Of a stretch of 64,000 nt of DNA, positions 31,432 to 41,437 are shown in pieces. Under the pieces are notes generated by a model. It was not told where the DNA came from, did not search any database, and worked only from the letters and a program-made list of their open reading frames with translations. This DNA is from Oscillospiraceae bacterium (GTDB lineage Bacteria; Bacillota; Clostridia; Oscillospirales; Ruminococcaceae), in the NCBI GenBank assembly GCA_017427265.1, contig JAFRTG010000006.1:1-64000 (forward strand). Reading direction: 5' to 3'. The position numbers and the translations under genes were made by a program. The number at the start of each line of letters is the position of its first letter. Position 1 is the stretch's first letter.

Positions 31432-34251
31432 TTACTTCTTTTTCGGATTCAGCTGGGATTTATCAATCAGCTTTGCAATGTAGCGAAGAATAATCGTCAC
31501 ATCATCTGTATCAGCATTGTGGTCGCCGTTGACATCGGCATTGACCAGACCCTGCGTCGTGACCTTCGCCTTGGAATCACCGGAAGCGAACCGTGCGAGG
31601 AGAACAGCATCCGAAACGTCTACGACTTTGTCAAGGTTGACATCACCGTAGTCTGCGTCCGATTCTGTATTCCGATCCGGTGTTGTCGGAGTAACGTCTG
31701 AAGAAATCGGGTTCGGCTTCTGGCCGGGGACCTCATCACCGAATGCCGGTGCATCCTCCGGGCTGACGCCCCAGACATGCTTGCCGTCCACATACAGCGT
31801 AATGCGCTCGTATTCTTCAGGGCACTCGTTCAGCGACTTGCCGAGTGCTTCTTCCGATGCGAGGCCTTCGCGGCTGTAATCGTTGGAAGCATCCCAGATC
31901 GGAACGTGTCTTTCGTTCGGGTTCTCCTCATCGGCCGGAACGACCTTCAGTTTCGGTGCAACGATCGCAAACTGATAATCCATTTCGCCGTAATATTTGA
32001 AGTCGCCCCATGTCATTTCGAGATAGCAGTCGCCCTTGTCGTTGTACTGAACGACCTCGGTTTTGACAGTGTACTGATTCTGCGAGTTGGCAGCCATTTT
32101 GTCATACTGCATTTCCACATTGATATCATTCACTGTCTGACCCTCGGCGAGCAGCTCAGAAATGTTGAAGTAATAACGGGCTTTTGCCTCCTTAAGATAA
32201 CGCGGCGGAAGCAGTGTTTCATTTGTGAACGCAATCAGAACCTGCGTGCTGCGGCTGTTGTCCTGGCCGACTGCGGCCTTCAGCACAAACTCACGCAGCT
32301 CTTCCGGCGACTTGTAGCTGGATTCCGGAGGCGGGAAGTTCTCCTGGTTCTTCATGTCCTCTGTACCGAAGAAGTGATACAGACCTGCGCAAGCACCGAC
32401 GACTGCTGCATTGTAGTCAACAGCAACTTCGTTATAGACATAGTCCTTGGTGATATCGCGGTGCCAGTCCTGAGAATCCGGTCCGCCGACCAGAGCGCCC
32501 CAGAGGACATGCACCTGATCTGCCGGATGATCCATGTTCAGATCCTTGGAGCCGTGTGCTGCACGGTGATGCGGATGCGATGCCGCTGTCGGCGACCAGC
32601 CGACGATATACGGACGGTTCATCGGGTTTTTGCCCATGATGTATTCCATCTGTCCCTTTGCCCATTCAGCAAAGCGCAGCGGATCCTGCTTCTTTTCGTG
32701 ATTCTGTGCTTCCTTCGCATAGACGAGGCAGCAGAGCTGACCGGCTGTGTTATAACGTGCAGAGCCGTATTCATTCAGCACAGCAAAGCCTGCCGGAGAA
32801 GTCGAGAGGAAGTCTGTCCAATCCGGCTTTGCAGGTTCACTGTCCCACTCGAACGGCTTATCGTAGATCTCATCGACAAGACCCGGATCAAGGTGCGTCA
32901 CACCCGACCAGAACTCGCAGTTCCAGCGGAAGATATACCAGTCACGCTTGATATTCGTAACAGGCGCGAGCTTTGCAAACACGCCGCCCCAGACGGTATC
33001 CCAGCAGTGCACCCAGATATTGTTCCAGCAGTTATTGGTATCCTTCATGATTCTTCTGAACCAGCCGGTATACGGATGACCGCCGTTATCGAGTGTTGTT
33101 TCCATATCAATGGAAATGATCGGTGTGATGTACTTTTCGTATGCTTCTTCATTGCGGACGGAGATATCGCCGTCACAAGCACAGTAGTACAGCCAGACAG
33201 CTGCCCAAGAGATTTCATCATAGTCGTAGCTGGACTCATAGAAGCCGCCGTCGTAGCCGCGGGTCAGAACCTTCATGCTCTCCGGATCCTCTTCGTGCGA
33301 GTTGACCGCCATCTCATAGAGGTCTCTTGCGCCCTTGAGGCACTTCTTTGCATATTCCGGCTCGGTATCTTTGAAGTTCAGGTAGCTGATAGCCAGTGCG
33401 GCGGAAGCGCCTGCGCACATATCCGATGCACGGGAATCGGTCTGCTTTGCCTTTGCCTTGGCTGCATTGGATTCCTGATTCGGCAGCTTGGATTCCGCTG
33501 CGCCGACAGAATCGCCGCCCTTGAAAACGTTCTTCTCGGTGCAGAGATAAGCAGGTCTTGCAAAATCGAGCAGATGCTCGCCCTGAAGATCCGGGCAGAG
33601 CCAGTAGTTGTGGTCGATATTGCCTTCGCCGACCTGATAGCAATAGGCCAGCAGCTTGCCGTCCTTATCATAGTACAAAGCCTTCAGATAGAAATCGCAG
33701 AAAGCATGAAGAATATCCTCCATATGCTCTGCATTGCCGGTCTTTTCGTAGGCATCGCGGAATTCATAGTAGCCCCAGCCGAGTGTGGAAGCAGCATAGG
33801 TGCCCGGCAGACCGAATTTGACATGGTCACCTGCATCGTGCATACCGCCTTCGAGGTCGAGGCAGCCGTCACCGTCCGGATCGAGCTCATCCTTGTGCTC
33901 CTCAATCCACGAATCCGGCAGATTGATGCCCTTGAAGTCCTCACCGTACTGCTTCAGCGGAATGTGCTGATCCTCCATGTGGCAGTCAGCACGCCACTCA
34001 AGGCGTCCGGTGCGCTTACCGCACTTGTTTGCATCGTAGAAATGCAGCGTATACTGCAAACCCTTTGCAAAATTGACCTCAACATCATCGTAAGAGAATG
34101 TGCTGGGATCCGGAAAAGTCTTGTCTTTGTCCTCTACCTTACCCGGATCTTCACCGGCAACAGCAAACGCTGAGAGGGCGCTGCTTCCGGCCATGGCAAC
34201 AGCCAGACAAAGCGTAAGCCCCGCTGACAGTGCCTTTTTAAGATGTTTCAT
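31432..34251 (-). CDS. GH9 cellulase with CBM3-like module and dockerin (copy A)
   Basis: 939 residues. Signal peptide 1-31. GH9 catalytic domain about 55-620: base Asp pair in GGMHDAGDHVKFGLPG (about 139-142), GYDGGFYESSYDYDE, ASHPHHRAAHGS and the acid Glu in YNEVAVDYNAAVVGACAGLY. Residues about 625-830 are CBM3-like (PPRYLKEAKARYYFNISELL, GDCYLEMTWGDF). The Theme B order GH9-CBM3c is that of processive endoglucanases. C-terminal dockerin 870-939 (GDVNLDKVVDVSDAVLLARF, ADVNGDHNADTDDVTIIL). ATG 34251 lies 6 nt after GGGGTGG. Compared with copy B it has about 30 extra residues in one loop (about 250-285, Lys/Asp-rich). Confidence 0.93.
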   Translation of the reverse strand: MKHLKKALSAGLTLCLAVAMAGSSALSAFAVAGEDPGKVEDKDKTFPDPSTFSYDDVEVNFAKGLQYTLHFYDANKCGKRTGRLEWRADCHMEDQHIPLKQYGEDFKGINLPDSWIEEHKDELDPDGDGCLDLEGGMHDAGDHVKFGLPGTYAASTLGWGYYEFRDAYEKTGNAEHMEDILHAFCDFYLKALYYDKDGKLLAYCYQVGEGNIDHNYWLCPDLQGEHLLDFARPAYLCTEKNVFKGGDSVGAAESKLPNQESNAAKAKAKQTDSRASDMCAGASAALAISYLNFKDTEPEYAKKCLKGARDLYEMAVNSHEEDPESMKVLTRGYDGGFYESSYDYDEISWAAVWLYYCACDGDISVRNEEAYEKYITPIISIDMETTLDNGGHPYTGWFRRIMKDTNNCWNNIWVHCWDTVWGGVFAKLAPVTNIKRDWYIFRWNCEFWSGVTHLDPGLVDEIYDKPFEWDSEPAKPDWTDFLSTSPAGFAVLNEYGSARYNTAGQLCCLVYAKEAQNHEKKQDPLRFAEWAKGQMEYIMGKNPMNRPYIVGWSPTAASHPHHRAAHGSKDLNMDHPADQVHVLWGALVGGPDSQDWHRDITKDYVYNEVAVDYNAAVVGACAGLYHFFGTEDMKNQENFPPPESSYKSPEELREFVLKAAVGQDNSRSTQVLIAFTNETLLPPRYLKEAKARYYFNISELLAEGQTVNDINVEMQYDKMAANSQNQYTVKTEVVQYNDKGDCYLEMTWGDFKYYGEMDYQFAIVAPKLKVVPADEENPNERHVPIWDASNDYSREGLASEEALGKSLNECPEEYERITLYVDGKHVWGVSPEDAPAFGDEVPGQKPNPISSDVTPTTPDRNTESDADYGDVNLDKVVDVSDAVLLARFASGDSKAKVTTQGLVNADVNGDHNADTDDVTIILRYIAKLIDKSQLNPKKK

Positions 34252-34379
34252 GTTCATCCACCCCTTTGAAATAGTGGCATTTCTGCCTGTATCCTCGTGC
34301 ATCCCGTGGAATGCATGTCGAACCGAAATGATGTCAGATTCTGCGTTTTGTTTTTATATGCAGATTGCAAGCGTTGGTG

Positions 34380-35642
34380 TTATTTCTTGATTTTTTTCCA
34401 GTAATCCCGTGCAGCGAGCTCCTGCCGGTTATCACCGGGATGATAATAAACCCTGTCCTTCAGTGTATCCGGCAGATATTGCTGCCGAACCCAGTGATTC
34501 GGGTAATCGTGCGGATAGAGATAATGCTGTCCGCGTTCAGCAGCGCCTGCGCCGTCAAAATGTACATTCTGAAGCGCCCGCGGGAAATCACCGGAAAGCC
34601 CTGCGCGGATATCCGTAAGCGCATCGTTCACAGCGTTGTAGGCACTGTTGGACTTCGGTGATGTTGCCAGAAGAATCACTGCATTGGAAAGCGGCAGTCT
34701 GGCCTCCGGCATACCGAGCTGCAGCGCAGTATCGACCGCAGCCTTGACAATCGGAATTGCCATCGGATACGCAAGACCGATATCCTCCGACGCAATGCAG
34801 AGCAGTCTGCGGCAGAGCGGAAGCAGATCCCCTGTTTCCATCAGCCGCGCCGCATAGTGAATCGCGGCATTTTCATCCGAGCCGCGGATGGATTTGTGCA
34901 GTGCGGAAAGCAGATCATAATGCTGATCGCCGTCCTTGTCGTACCGCATGTTGCTGCGCTGCGTCAAAGCCTGCACGGAGTCCAGTACGATTCTGACATT
35001 TCCGTCGCCTGCATGTTCCGCAGCAAGCACGGAAAGCTCAACGGTGTTTACCGCCTTGCGCACATCGCCGCCGCATCCGGCCGCAATATATTCCGCAGCT
35101 TCGTCAGGACATTCAATGTGAATCCCCTGCTCCTGTTCCAGAAATGCATACGCCCTCCGGATGGCCGGGAGCATCTGCTCTTTTGTCACAGGTTTGAACT
35201 CAAAAACCGTTGAACGGCTGATAATCGCATTGAACACGGCAAAATACGGATTTTCCGTTGTGGAGGCAATCAGCGTGACACTGCCGTTTTCAATATATTC
35301 CAGCAGACTCTGCTGCTGCTTCTTGTTGAGATACTGGATCTCATCGAGATAAAGCAGCACGCCGTGTGCATTGAAGAGCGAACCGCTCTCCTGCAGTGCA
35401 TCGCGTATCTCCGAAACAGAAGCCGTCGTGCCGTTCAGCTTGTGCAGCGACATATCCGAGCGGTCAGCGATCATCCGTGCGAGCGTTGTTTTGCCGACAC
35501 CCGAAGGGCCGTAGAAGATCATATTCGGAATGCGGCCGGATTCAACAATACGGCGCATCGGTCTTCCCGGACCGAACAGATGCGGCTGCCCGACCATTTC
35601 ATCCAGAGAATGCGGCCGGAGCCGTTCAGCAAGCGGAACCAT
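34380..35642 (-). CDS. rarA: Replication-associated recombination ATPase RarA (MgsA)
   Basis: 420 residues of the AAA+ clamp-loader-like RarA family, which acts at stalled replication forks. Motifs: MVGQPHLFGPG, Walker A FYGPSGVGKTTLARMIA, Walker B LLYLDEIQYLNKKQQQ, sensor 1 LIASTTENPYFA, and the C-terminal SDENAAIHYAARLMETGD and YLYPHDYPNHWVRQQYLP typical of RarA. ATG 35642 follows GGAGGTAGTG. The gene sits between two paralogous GH9 cellulase genes on the same strand, an odd place for a housekeeping gene. Confidence 0.94.
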   Translation of the reverse strand: MVPLAERLRPHSLDEMVGQPHLFGPGRPMRRIVESGRIPNMIFYGPSGVGKTTLARMIADRSDMSLHKLNGTTASVSEIRDALQESGSLFNAHGVLLYLDEIQYLNKKQQQSLLEYIENGSVTLIASTTENPYFAVFNAIISRSTVFEFKPVTKEQMLPAIRRAYAFLEQEQGIHIECPDEAAEYIAAGCGGDVRKAVNTVELSVLAAEHAGDGNVRIVLDSVQALTQRSNMRYDKDGDQHYDLLSALHKSIRGSDENAAIHYAARLMETGDLLPLCRRLLCIASEDIGLAYPMAIPIVKAAVDTALQLGMPEARLPLSNAVILLATSPKSNSAYNAVNDALTDIRAGLSGDFPRALQNVHFDGAGAAERGQHYLYPHDYPNHWVRQQYLPDTLKDRVYYHPGDNRQELAARDYWKKIKK

Positions 35643-35668
35643 CACTACCTCCGAATCATTTGAAAATC

Positions 35669-35694
35669 AGCGGTGTATCAGATGATACACCGCT
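35669..35694 (-). terminator. Terminator of GH9 copy B
   Basis: Perfect 12-bp stem AGCGGTGTATCA / TGATACACCGCT with a 2-nt loop; GATTTTC follows on the minus strand. Confidence 0.78.
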
Positions 35695-35701
35695 GAAAGG
35701 G

Positions 35702-38428
35702 TCAGTTACTTTGCGGTCCCATCTCTGAAGCCGAAATAAGTTTTGCAATATACTTCAAAATCACTGTTGCGTCATCCGGATCAACGATTCCGTCATATTT
35801 GCAGTCTGCGTTGGCAAGACCTGCCTCATAGACTGTTGCGGTCGAATCGCCGGAAGTGAAGCGAAGCAGCAGAACGACGTCGGACACATCAACAGCGTTG
35901 TCAAGGTTGACGTCACCGTACAAAGAAGCAGGCTTTGTACGAGCCGTTGTGCTCGGAAGCGGAATCGCAGTGGTTTCCTTTGGTGTCGGCTCGTCGCTCG
36001 GTTCCTGCGGCTTGGAGCCGTCCGGGGCAGTACCCCATACCTGAACGCCGTCCACATACATTGTGATCGAATCTGTCACGACCGGAGCCTCATTCAGCGG
36101 AACGCCAAGCTCCGTTGCGGTTTTGATGCCCTTACGGCTGTAATCGTTCGACGGATCCCAGATAAAGGTGTACTCTGCGTTCTGGACATCGTCCATAATG
36201 GCGAACTGGCACTGCAGCGGGCCGTAGAACTGGTAGTCAGACCATGTCAGCTCAAGATAGCATTCGCCGTTGTCACCGTATTCCACGATGTCATACTTGA
36301 CTTCGTAGTCGCCGTTGGTGCTGGATTTCATCTCGTCATAATCCGGACGGATGGAGAGATCCTCCAGCTTGCAGTTGTTGTCATAGAGCTCCTTCGCGCT
36401 GAAGTAATACCGAACCTTGATTTCCTTCGGATAGCGCGGCGGACGCTGGGTTCTGTTCTCAATCTCAATGAGAACCTGTGTTGCCATGTTGTCTTCCTGA
36501 CCGACAGCAGCCTTGAGTGTGAACTCCTGCATTTCCTCTGCGGTCTTATAGCTGGATTCCAGCGGAGGGAAGTTCTCCTGCGGCTTCATCGTGTCATCAC
36601 CGTAGAAGTGATACAGACCTGCGCAGGCGCCGACAAATGCGCCGTTGTAGTCAACAGCAACTTCGTTGTAAATGTAGTCCTTCGTGATATCGCGGTGCCA
36701 GTCGCCGCCGTCCGGACCGCCGACCAGTGCGCCCCAGAGGACATGCACCTGATCCGCCGGATGATCCATGTTCTTATCGAGCGAACCGTGTGCTGCACGG
36801 TGATGCGGGTGAGAAGCGGCTGTCGGAGAATAACCGACGATATACGGACGGTTCATCGGGTTTTTGCCCATGATGTATTCCATCTGACCCTCTGCCCAGT
36901 CGGAGAAGGTCTTGTCGCCGGTCTCCTTCGCGTAGACACAGGCACAGAGCTCGGCAGCGGTGTCATAACGGGCAGAACCGTAAGGATTCAGCATACTGAA
37001 GCCGTGCGGTGTCTTGGCGAGGAATGCGCCCTCTGTTTCCGGCAGATCCTTGATCTCCGCAGCCGTCATCGGCTTGTTCCAGAGCTCGTCGTCCGTACCG
37101 AATTTCTTGTGAGAATGCACGGCGATCGGGCAGGCCGGAGATGTCAGGGCATTGGTATCGCTCTCGCTGAGACCGGACCAGTATTCCAGATTCCAGCGGA
37201 AGATATACCAGTCTCTTGCCGTATTGGTGATCGGCGCGAGCTTTGCAAACACGCCGCCCCAAACGGTATCCCAGCAGTGCACCCAGATATTCTGCCAGCA
37301 GTTGCCGGTATCGGAGATGATGCGTTTCATGTATCCGGTATACGGATGAGCGCCCATTGCACCGGTGACTTCCATATCGACGCTGATAATCGCCTCAATG
37401 TACTTGTCATAGGCTTCCTGCTGCTTTTCAGGATCCTTGTCGATCGTGCAGAGGTACAGCCAGACAGCTGCCCATGCCAGCTCGTCGTAGTCATAGCTGG
37501 AGGTATAGAAGCCGCCGTCATAGCCGAGCGACGTAACCTTCAGGCCGTCTGTCTCAGAATGCGTCTTGACTGCAAAATCGTAGAGTGCATAGGCACCCTT
37601 GAGACACTCAGCAGCAAATTCCGGCTCCGTGTCCTTGAAGTTCAGATAGGAGATTGCAAGCGCCGCAGAGGTACCGGCACACATATCGGAAGCCGGTGTC
37701 TCGTCGGTAGCAAGATACGCAGGTCTGGCAAAATCGAGCAGACGCTCGTTCTGCAGATCCGGTGCAATCCAGTAGTTGTGGTCATTGTTGCCCTCGCCGA
37801 CCTGATAGACATAGGCCAGAACGGAGCCGTCCTCATTATAATAGATGCTGTTCAAGTAGAAATCGCAGAATGCGTGCAGAATCTGCTCAATATGCGCATC
37901 CTGACCGGTTTTCTTGTAGGCATCCCGGAATTCGTAGTAGCCCCAGCCAAGCGTTGAAGCCGCATAGGAACCCGGCAGGCAGAACTTGACGTGGTCGCCC
38001 GCGTCGTGCATACCGCCCTCGCAGTTCAGACAGTCATCGCCATCCGGATCAAGAATCGCCTTGTTCGCCTTAATGAACGCATCAGATACATTGACGCCCT
38101 TCAGATCCTCACCGTATTTTTTCAGCGGGACATGTGCGTCCTCCATATGACAGTCGCCGCGCCATTCCAGATTGCCGGTACGCTTGCCGCACTTGTTCGC
38201 ATCATAGAAATAGATGGAATACTGCAGCGCCTTGGCAAAATTGATCTCGACGTCGTCATAGGAAAAGCTGCTCGGATCCGGAAACTTCTTGTCCTTGTCA
38301 TCGACCGTTCCCGGATCCTCACCTGCTGCACCGAACGCGGACAGACAGGTGATGCCGGACATCATGGCTGAAAGACAGACACACAGGCCCGCCCTCAGCG
38401 TTTTTTTCCAGAATTTCATCAGAATCAT
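35702..38428 (-). CDS. GH9 cellulase with CBM3-like module and dockerin (copy B)
   Basis: 908 residues with the same order as copy A: signal peptide, GH9 (GGMHDAGDHVKFCLPG, GYDGGFYTSSYDYDE, ASHPHHRAAHGS, YNEVAVDYNGAFVGACAGLY), CBM3-like module (PPRYPKEIKVRYYFSAKELY, GECYLELTWSDY), a Pro/Thr linker and a C-terminal dockerin (GDVNLDNAVDVSDVVLLLRF, ADCKYDGIVDPDDATVIL). It cleaves beta-1,4-glucan and would dock on the cellulosome. Start is ambiguous: ATG 38428 (4 nt after GGGG) or ATG 38419. Protein and DNA are so close to copy A that duplication is clear. Between it and secA a TGTAATC/GATTACA palindrome (38461-38478) lies before the ribosome site. Confidence 0.93.
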   Translation of the reverse strand: MILMKFWKKTLRAGLCVCLSAMMSGITCLSAFGAAGEDPGTVDDKDKKFPDPSSFSYDDVEINFAKALQYSIYFYDANKCGKRTGNLEWRGDCHMEDAHVPLKKYGEDLKGVNVSDAFIKANKAILDPDGDDCLNCEGGMHDAGDHVKFCLPGSYAASTLGWGYYEFRDAYKKTGQDAHIEQILHAFCDFYLNSIYYNEDGSVLAYVYQVGEGNNDHNYWIAPDLQNERLLDFARPAYLATDETPASDMCAGTSAALAISYLNFKDTEPEFAAECLKGAYALYDFAVKTHSETDGLKVTSLGYDGGFYTSSYDYDELAWAAVWLYLCTIDKDPEKQQEAYDKYIEAIISVDMEVTGAMGAHPYTGYMKRIISDTGNCWQNIWVHCWDTVWGGVFAKLAPITNTARDWYIFRWNLEYWSGLSESDTNALTSPACPIAVHSHKKFGTDDELWNKPMTAAEIKDLPETEGAFLAKTPHGFSMLNPYGSARYDTAAELCACVYAKETGDKTFSDWAEGQMEYIMGKNPMNRPYIVGYSPTAASHPHHRAAHGSLDKNMDHPADQVHVLWGALVGGPDGGDWHRDITKDYIYNEVAVDYNGAFVGACAGLYHFYGDDTMKPQENFPPLESSYKTAEEMQEFTLKAAVGQEDNMATQVLIEIENRTQRPPRYPKEIKVRYYFSAKELYDNNCKLEDLSIRPDYDEMKSSTNGDYEVKYDIVEYGDNGECYLELTWSDYQFYGPLQCQFAIMDDVQNAEYTFIWDPSNDYSRKGIKTATELGVPLNEAPVVTDSITMYVDGVQVWGTAPDGSKPQEPSDEPTPKETTAIPLPSTTARTKPASLYGDVNLDNAVDVSDVVLLLRFTSGDSTATVYEAGLANADCKYDGIVDPDDATVILKYIAKLISASEMGPQSN

Positions 38429-38502
38429 TCCACCCCTTTTTGATAATTGTGTTATTATCATGTAATCCCCCGATTACACTTCGGACAATTCTGTGCTGCT
38501 GT

Positions 38503-41247
38503 TTATTTCTTCATTCCGCAGCAAAACTTGTACTTTTTGCCGCTGCCGCAGGGACAGGGCTCATTCGGGCCGACCTTCTTCTTGGAAGCGGCCTGCTGAG
38601 AGAAGCTGCCGTCGCCTGCACCGGCATTCGGTGCATCCGGCTTTGCGACCTGCTCGCGCTCCGGTGCGCGGTTTTCCGCAAGCTGGATTGTCAGCAGCAG
38701 ACGAACCGTGTCCTCACGGATGGCCTCGACCATCGCGTCGAACATTTCAAAGCCTTCATAGCGGTATTCAACAACCGGATTCTTCTGTGCATAGCCGCGC
38801 AGACCCATGCCGCGCTTCAGCTCATCCATGTCGTCAATGTGTGCCATCCACTTGGTATCAACAACCTTCAGGAGCACAACACGCTCAAGCTCACGGAGCT
38901 GTTCCGGACCAATGGTGTTCTCACGCATCTGATAGACAGCGAGTGTGCGGTCAGTGAGGAACTTGATGATATCATCGCGCTCGGTATCGTTGATCTTCTT
39001 CTCATCCCAGTCGAAGTCCTCCGGAACCGTAATCCAGTCCATGAAGTATTCGCGCAGACCGACCAGATTCCAGTTGCCCTTGTCAATATCGTCAGCAAGA
39101 TACTGCGTCACGACATTGCGGATCAGATCCTTCATCATGTCAACGATGTATGCATGAAGATCCTGTCCGTCGAGCACCTGGCTGCGCTGGCCGTAGATGA
39201 TCTCTCTCTGCGTGTTCATGACATCGTCGTAGTTCAGGACGTTCTTACGGGTTGCGAAGTGCATACCCTCGACCTTTTTCTGGCAGGATTCGATGACCTT
39301 GGACATCATCTTGCTTTCGATCGGCGTATTCTCCTCAACATTGAGGCGCTCCATCATCTTTTCGAGACGGTCGCCGGCGAAAATACGCATCAGGTCATCT
39401 TCAACGGAGAGGAAGAAGCGGCTTTCGCCCTCGTCGCCCTGACGGCCGGAACGGCCGCGGAGCTGGTTGTCGATACGTCTGGATTCGTGACGCTCGGTAC
39501 CGAGAATGTACAGACCGCCTGCCTTCTTGACGTCAACAGCCTTTTCCTTTACCTCTTCATTGTATTTGTCATAGAGAGAACGGTAAACCTCACGCGCTGC
39601 AAGAATCTCCTCGTCCTCGGTATCGGCATAGCCGACTGCCTCCGTGATGATATCCTCCGGAATTTCGCGCTTGCGCATCTCTGCCTTTGCAAGGAACTCC
39701 GCGTTACCGCCGAGCATGATATCCGTACCGCGGCCGGCCATGTTGGTTGCGATCGTCACGGCGCCGAGCTTGCCGGCCTGTGCGACGATTTCAGCTTCCT
39801 TCGCGTGATACTTTGCGTTCAGCACCTCATGCTTGATGCCGCGGCGCTTGAGCATATCGGAGAGCTTTTCGGACTTGTCGATGGAAACCGTACCGACCAG
39901 AACCGGCTGACCTTTTTCGTGGCAGGCAATGATCTGGTCAATGATTGCAGCATATTTTGCTTTCTCGGTGCGGTAGATGACATCCGGCTGGTCAATACGG
40001 ATAACCGGTCTGTTCGTCGGAATCGAGATAACGTCGAGCTTGTAGATCTCGCGGAACTCGTCTTCCTCGGTCATTGCGGTACCGGTCATGCCGGACAGCT
40101 TCTTGTACAGACGGAAGTAGTTCTGGAACGTGACTGTTGCGAGCGTCTTGGATTCGTGCTTGACCTTGACGCCTTCCTTGGCCTCGATGGCCTGGTGCAG
40201 ACCGTCGTTGTAGCGTCTGCCCATCATCATACGGCCGGTGTTCTCGTCAACGATGATGATTTCATCGTCCTTGACGACGTAATCCGTATCCAGATGCATG
40301 ATGCCGTGCGCCTTGATTGCCTGGTTGATATGGTGCAGCAGCGTCATGTTTTCCATATCCATGAGGTTTTCCACATGGAAATAGCTTTCTGCCTTCTTCA
40401 CGCCGCGGCGGGTGATCGTCGCGGTCTTTGCCTTTTCATCAATGATGTAGTCGGCATCCTCATAGGCCTCGTCCTGATCCTCCTTGTCATCGGTCTCAAC
40501 AACCGTGACAGCCGTCAGGGTGCGTGCAAATTTGTCGGCAGCCTCATAGAGCTCTGTAGACTTATCGCCGCGGCCGGAAATAATCAGCGGGGTTCTCGCC
40601 TCGTCGATCAGGATGGAGTCCACCTCGTCCACGATGGCAAAGTTCGGGGCACGCTGTACGCGGTCCTTCTTATAGATAACCATGTTGTCACGCAGGTAGT
40701 CAAATCCCATTTCGTTGTTTGTGCCGTAGGTAACGTCACATGCATATGCTTCGCGGCGCTCATCATTGTTCAGTTCGTGAATGATGCAGCCGACCGTCAG
40801 GCCGAGGAAACGGAGCACCTTGCCCATTTCGTCGGACTGTGTTTTTGCCAGATAGTCGTTGACCGTAACGACATGTACGCCGTTGCCGCTCAGACCGTTC
40901 AGATAGGATGCGACACAGGCCACCAGTGTTTTACCTTCACCGGTTCTCATTTCTGCGATGCGTCCCTGATGGAGCACAATCGCACCGATGATCTGCACCG
41001 GGAACGGCTTTTTGCCGAGGATGCGGTCCGCAGCCTCGCGTACTGTCGCCAGTGCTTCAACCATAATATCGTCAAGTGTCTCGCCGTTCGCAAGACGCTC
41101 GCGGAATTCACCGGTCTTCGCTTTCAGTGCTGTGTCGGAAAGTCCCTTGTATTCTTCATCAAGATCAAGTACTTTTTTCTTAATCGGTTCGATCTTTGCA
41201 AGCTCCTTTTCGCTGTAAGAGCCAAAGATTCTGTCGATAAAACTCAT
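38503..41247 (-). CDS. secA: Preprotein translocase ATPase SecA
   Basis: 914 residues, full length. SecA drives export of signal-peptide proteins through SecYEG. Motifs: Walker A MRTGEGKTLVACVA, DEAD-type box AIVDEVDSILIDEARTPLII, TNMAGRGTDIMLGGN and RGRSGRQGDEGESRFFLS. The C-terminus has the zinc-binding SEC-C motif EPCPCGSGKKYKFCCG. Start ATG 41247, RBS AAGGCGGTTATGCA. Its own promoter is at 41331-41359. It would serve the many dockerin enzymes here. Confidence 0.97.
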   Translation of the reverse strand: MSFIDRIFGSYSEKELAKIEPIKKKVLDLDEEYKGLSDTALKAKTGEFRERLANGETLDDIMVEALATVREAADRILGKKPFPVQIIGAIVLHQGRIAEMRTGEGKTLVACVASYLNGLSGNGVHVVTVNDYLAKTQSDEMGKVLRFLGLTVGCIIHELNNDERREAYACDVTYGTNNEMGFDYLRDNMVIYKKDRVQRAPNFAIVDEVDSILIDEARTPLIISGRGDKSTELYEAADKFARTLTAVTVVETDDKEDQDEAYEDADYIIDEKAKTATITRRGVKKAESYFHVENLMDMENMTLLHHINQAIKAHGIMHLDTDYVVKDDEIIIVDENTGRMMMGRRYNDGLHQAIEAKEGVKVKHESKTLATVTFQNYFRLYKKLSGMTGTAMTEEDEFREIYKLDVISIPTNRPVIRIDQPDVIYRTEKAKYAAIIDQIIACHEKGQPVLVGTVSIDKSEKLSDMLKRRGIKHEVLNAKYHAKEAEIVAQAGKLGAVTIATNMAGRGTDIMLGGNAEFLAKAEMRKREIPEDIITEAVGYADTEDEEILAAREVYRSLYDKYNEEVKEKAVDVKKAGGLYILGTERHESRRIDNQLRGRSGRQGDEGESRFFLSVEDDLMRIFAGDRLEKMMERLNVEENTPIESKMMSKVIESCQKKVEGMHFATRKNVLNYDDVMNTQREIIYGQRSQVLDGQDLHAYIVDMMKDLIRNVVTQYLADDIDKGNWNLVGLREYFMDWITVPEDFDWDEKKINDTERDDIIKFLTDRTLAVYQMRENTIGPEQLRELERVVLLKVVDTKWMAHIDDMDELKRGMGLRGYAQKNPVVEYRYEGFEMFDAMVEAIREDTVRLLLTIQLAENRAPEREQVAKPDAPNAGAGDGSFSQQAASKKKVGPNEPCPCGSGKKYKFCCGMKK

Positions 41248-41330
41248 TGCATAACCGCCTTTTTCTCAAATATACCGGAAGCTGCACCGGAGGACAGTCC
41301 GCCCTTGGTGCTTTGATTCCATACATAGTT

Positions 41331-41359
41331 ATTTTACTATATATTGTGTTGTTTGTCAA
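41331..41359 (-). promoter_or_regulatory. secA promoter
   Basis: TTGACA (41354-41359) - 17 nt - TAAAAT (41331-41336). Confidence 0.72.
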
Positions 41360-41437
41360 TAGGAAAACCTACATTTTTCCTGTAAATATATTTTTTCACT
41401 GCGGAAGAACCGCTCCCGAAGCAGAAGCATGCGTCCG

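Noticed and set aside
31777-34173. 798-codon plus-strand frame opposite GH9 copy A
   Set aside because: Antisense shadow of the cellulase. A similar one opposite copy B arises only because the sense genes are alike.
38440-41316. 958-codon plus-strand frame opposite secA
   Set aside because: Its length comes from the codon bias of secA; no domain, promoter or ribosome site.
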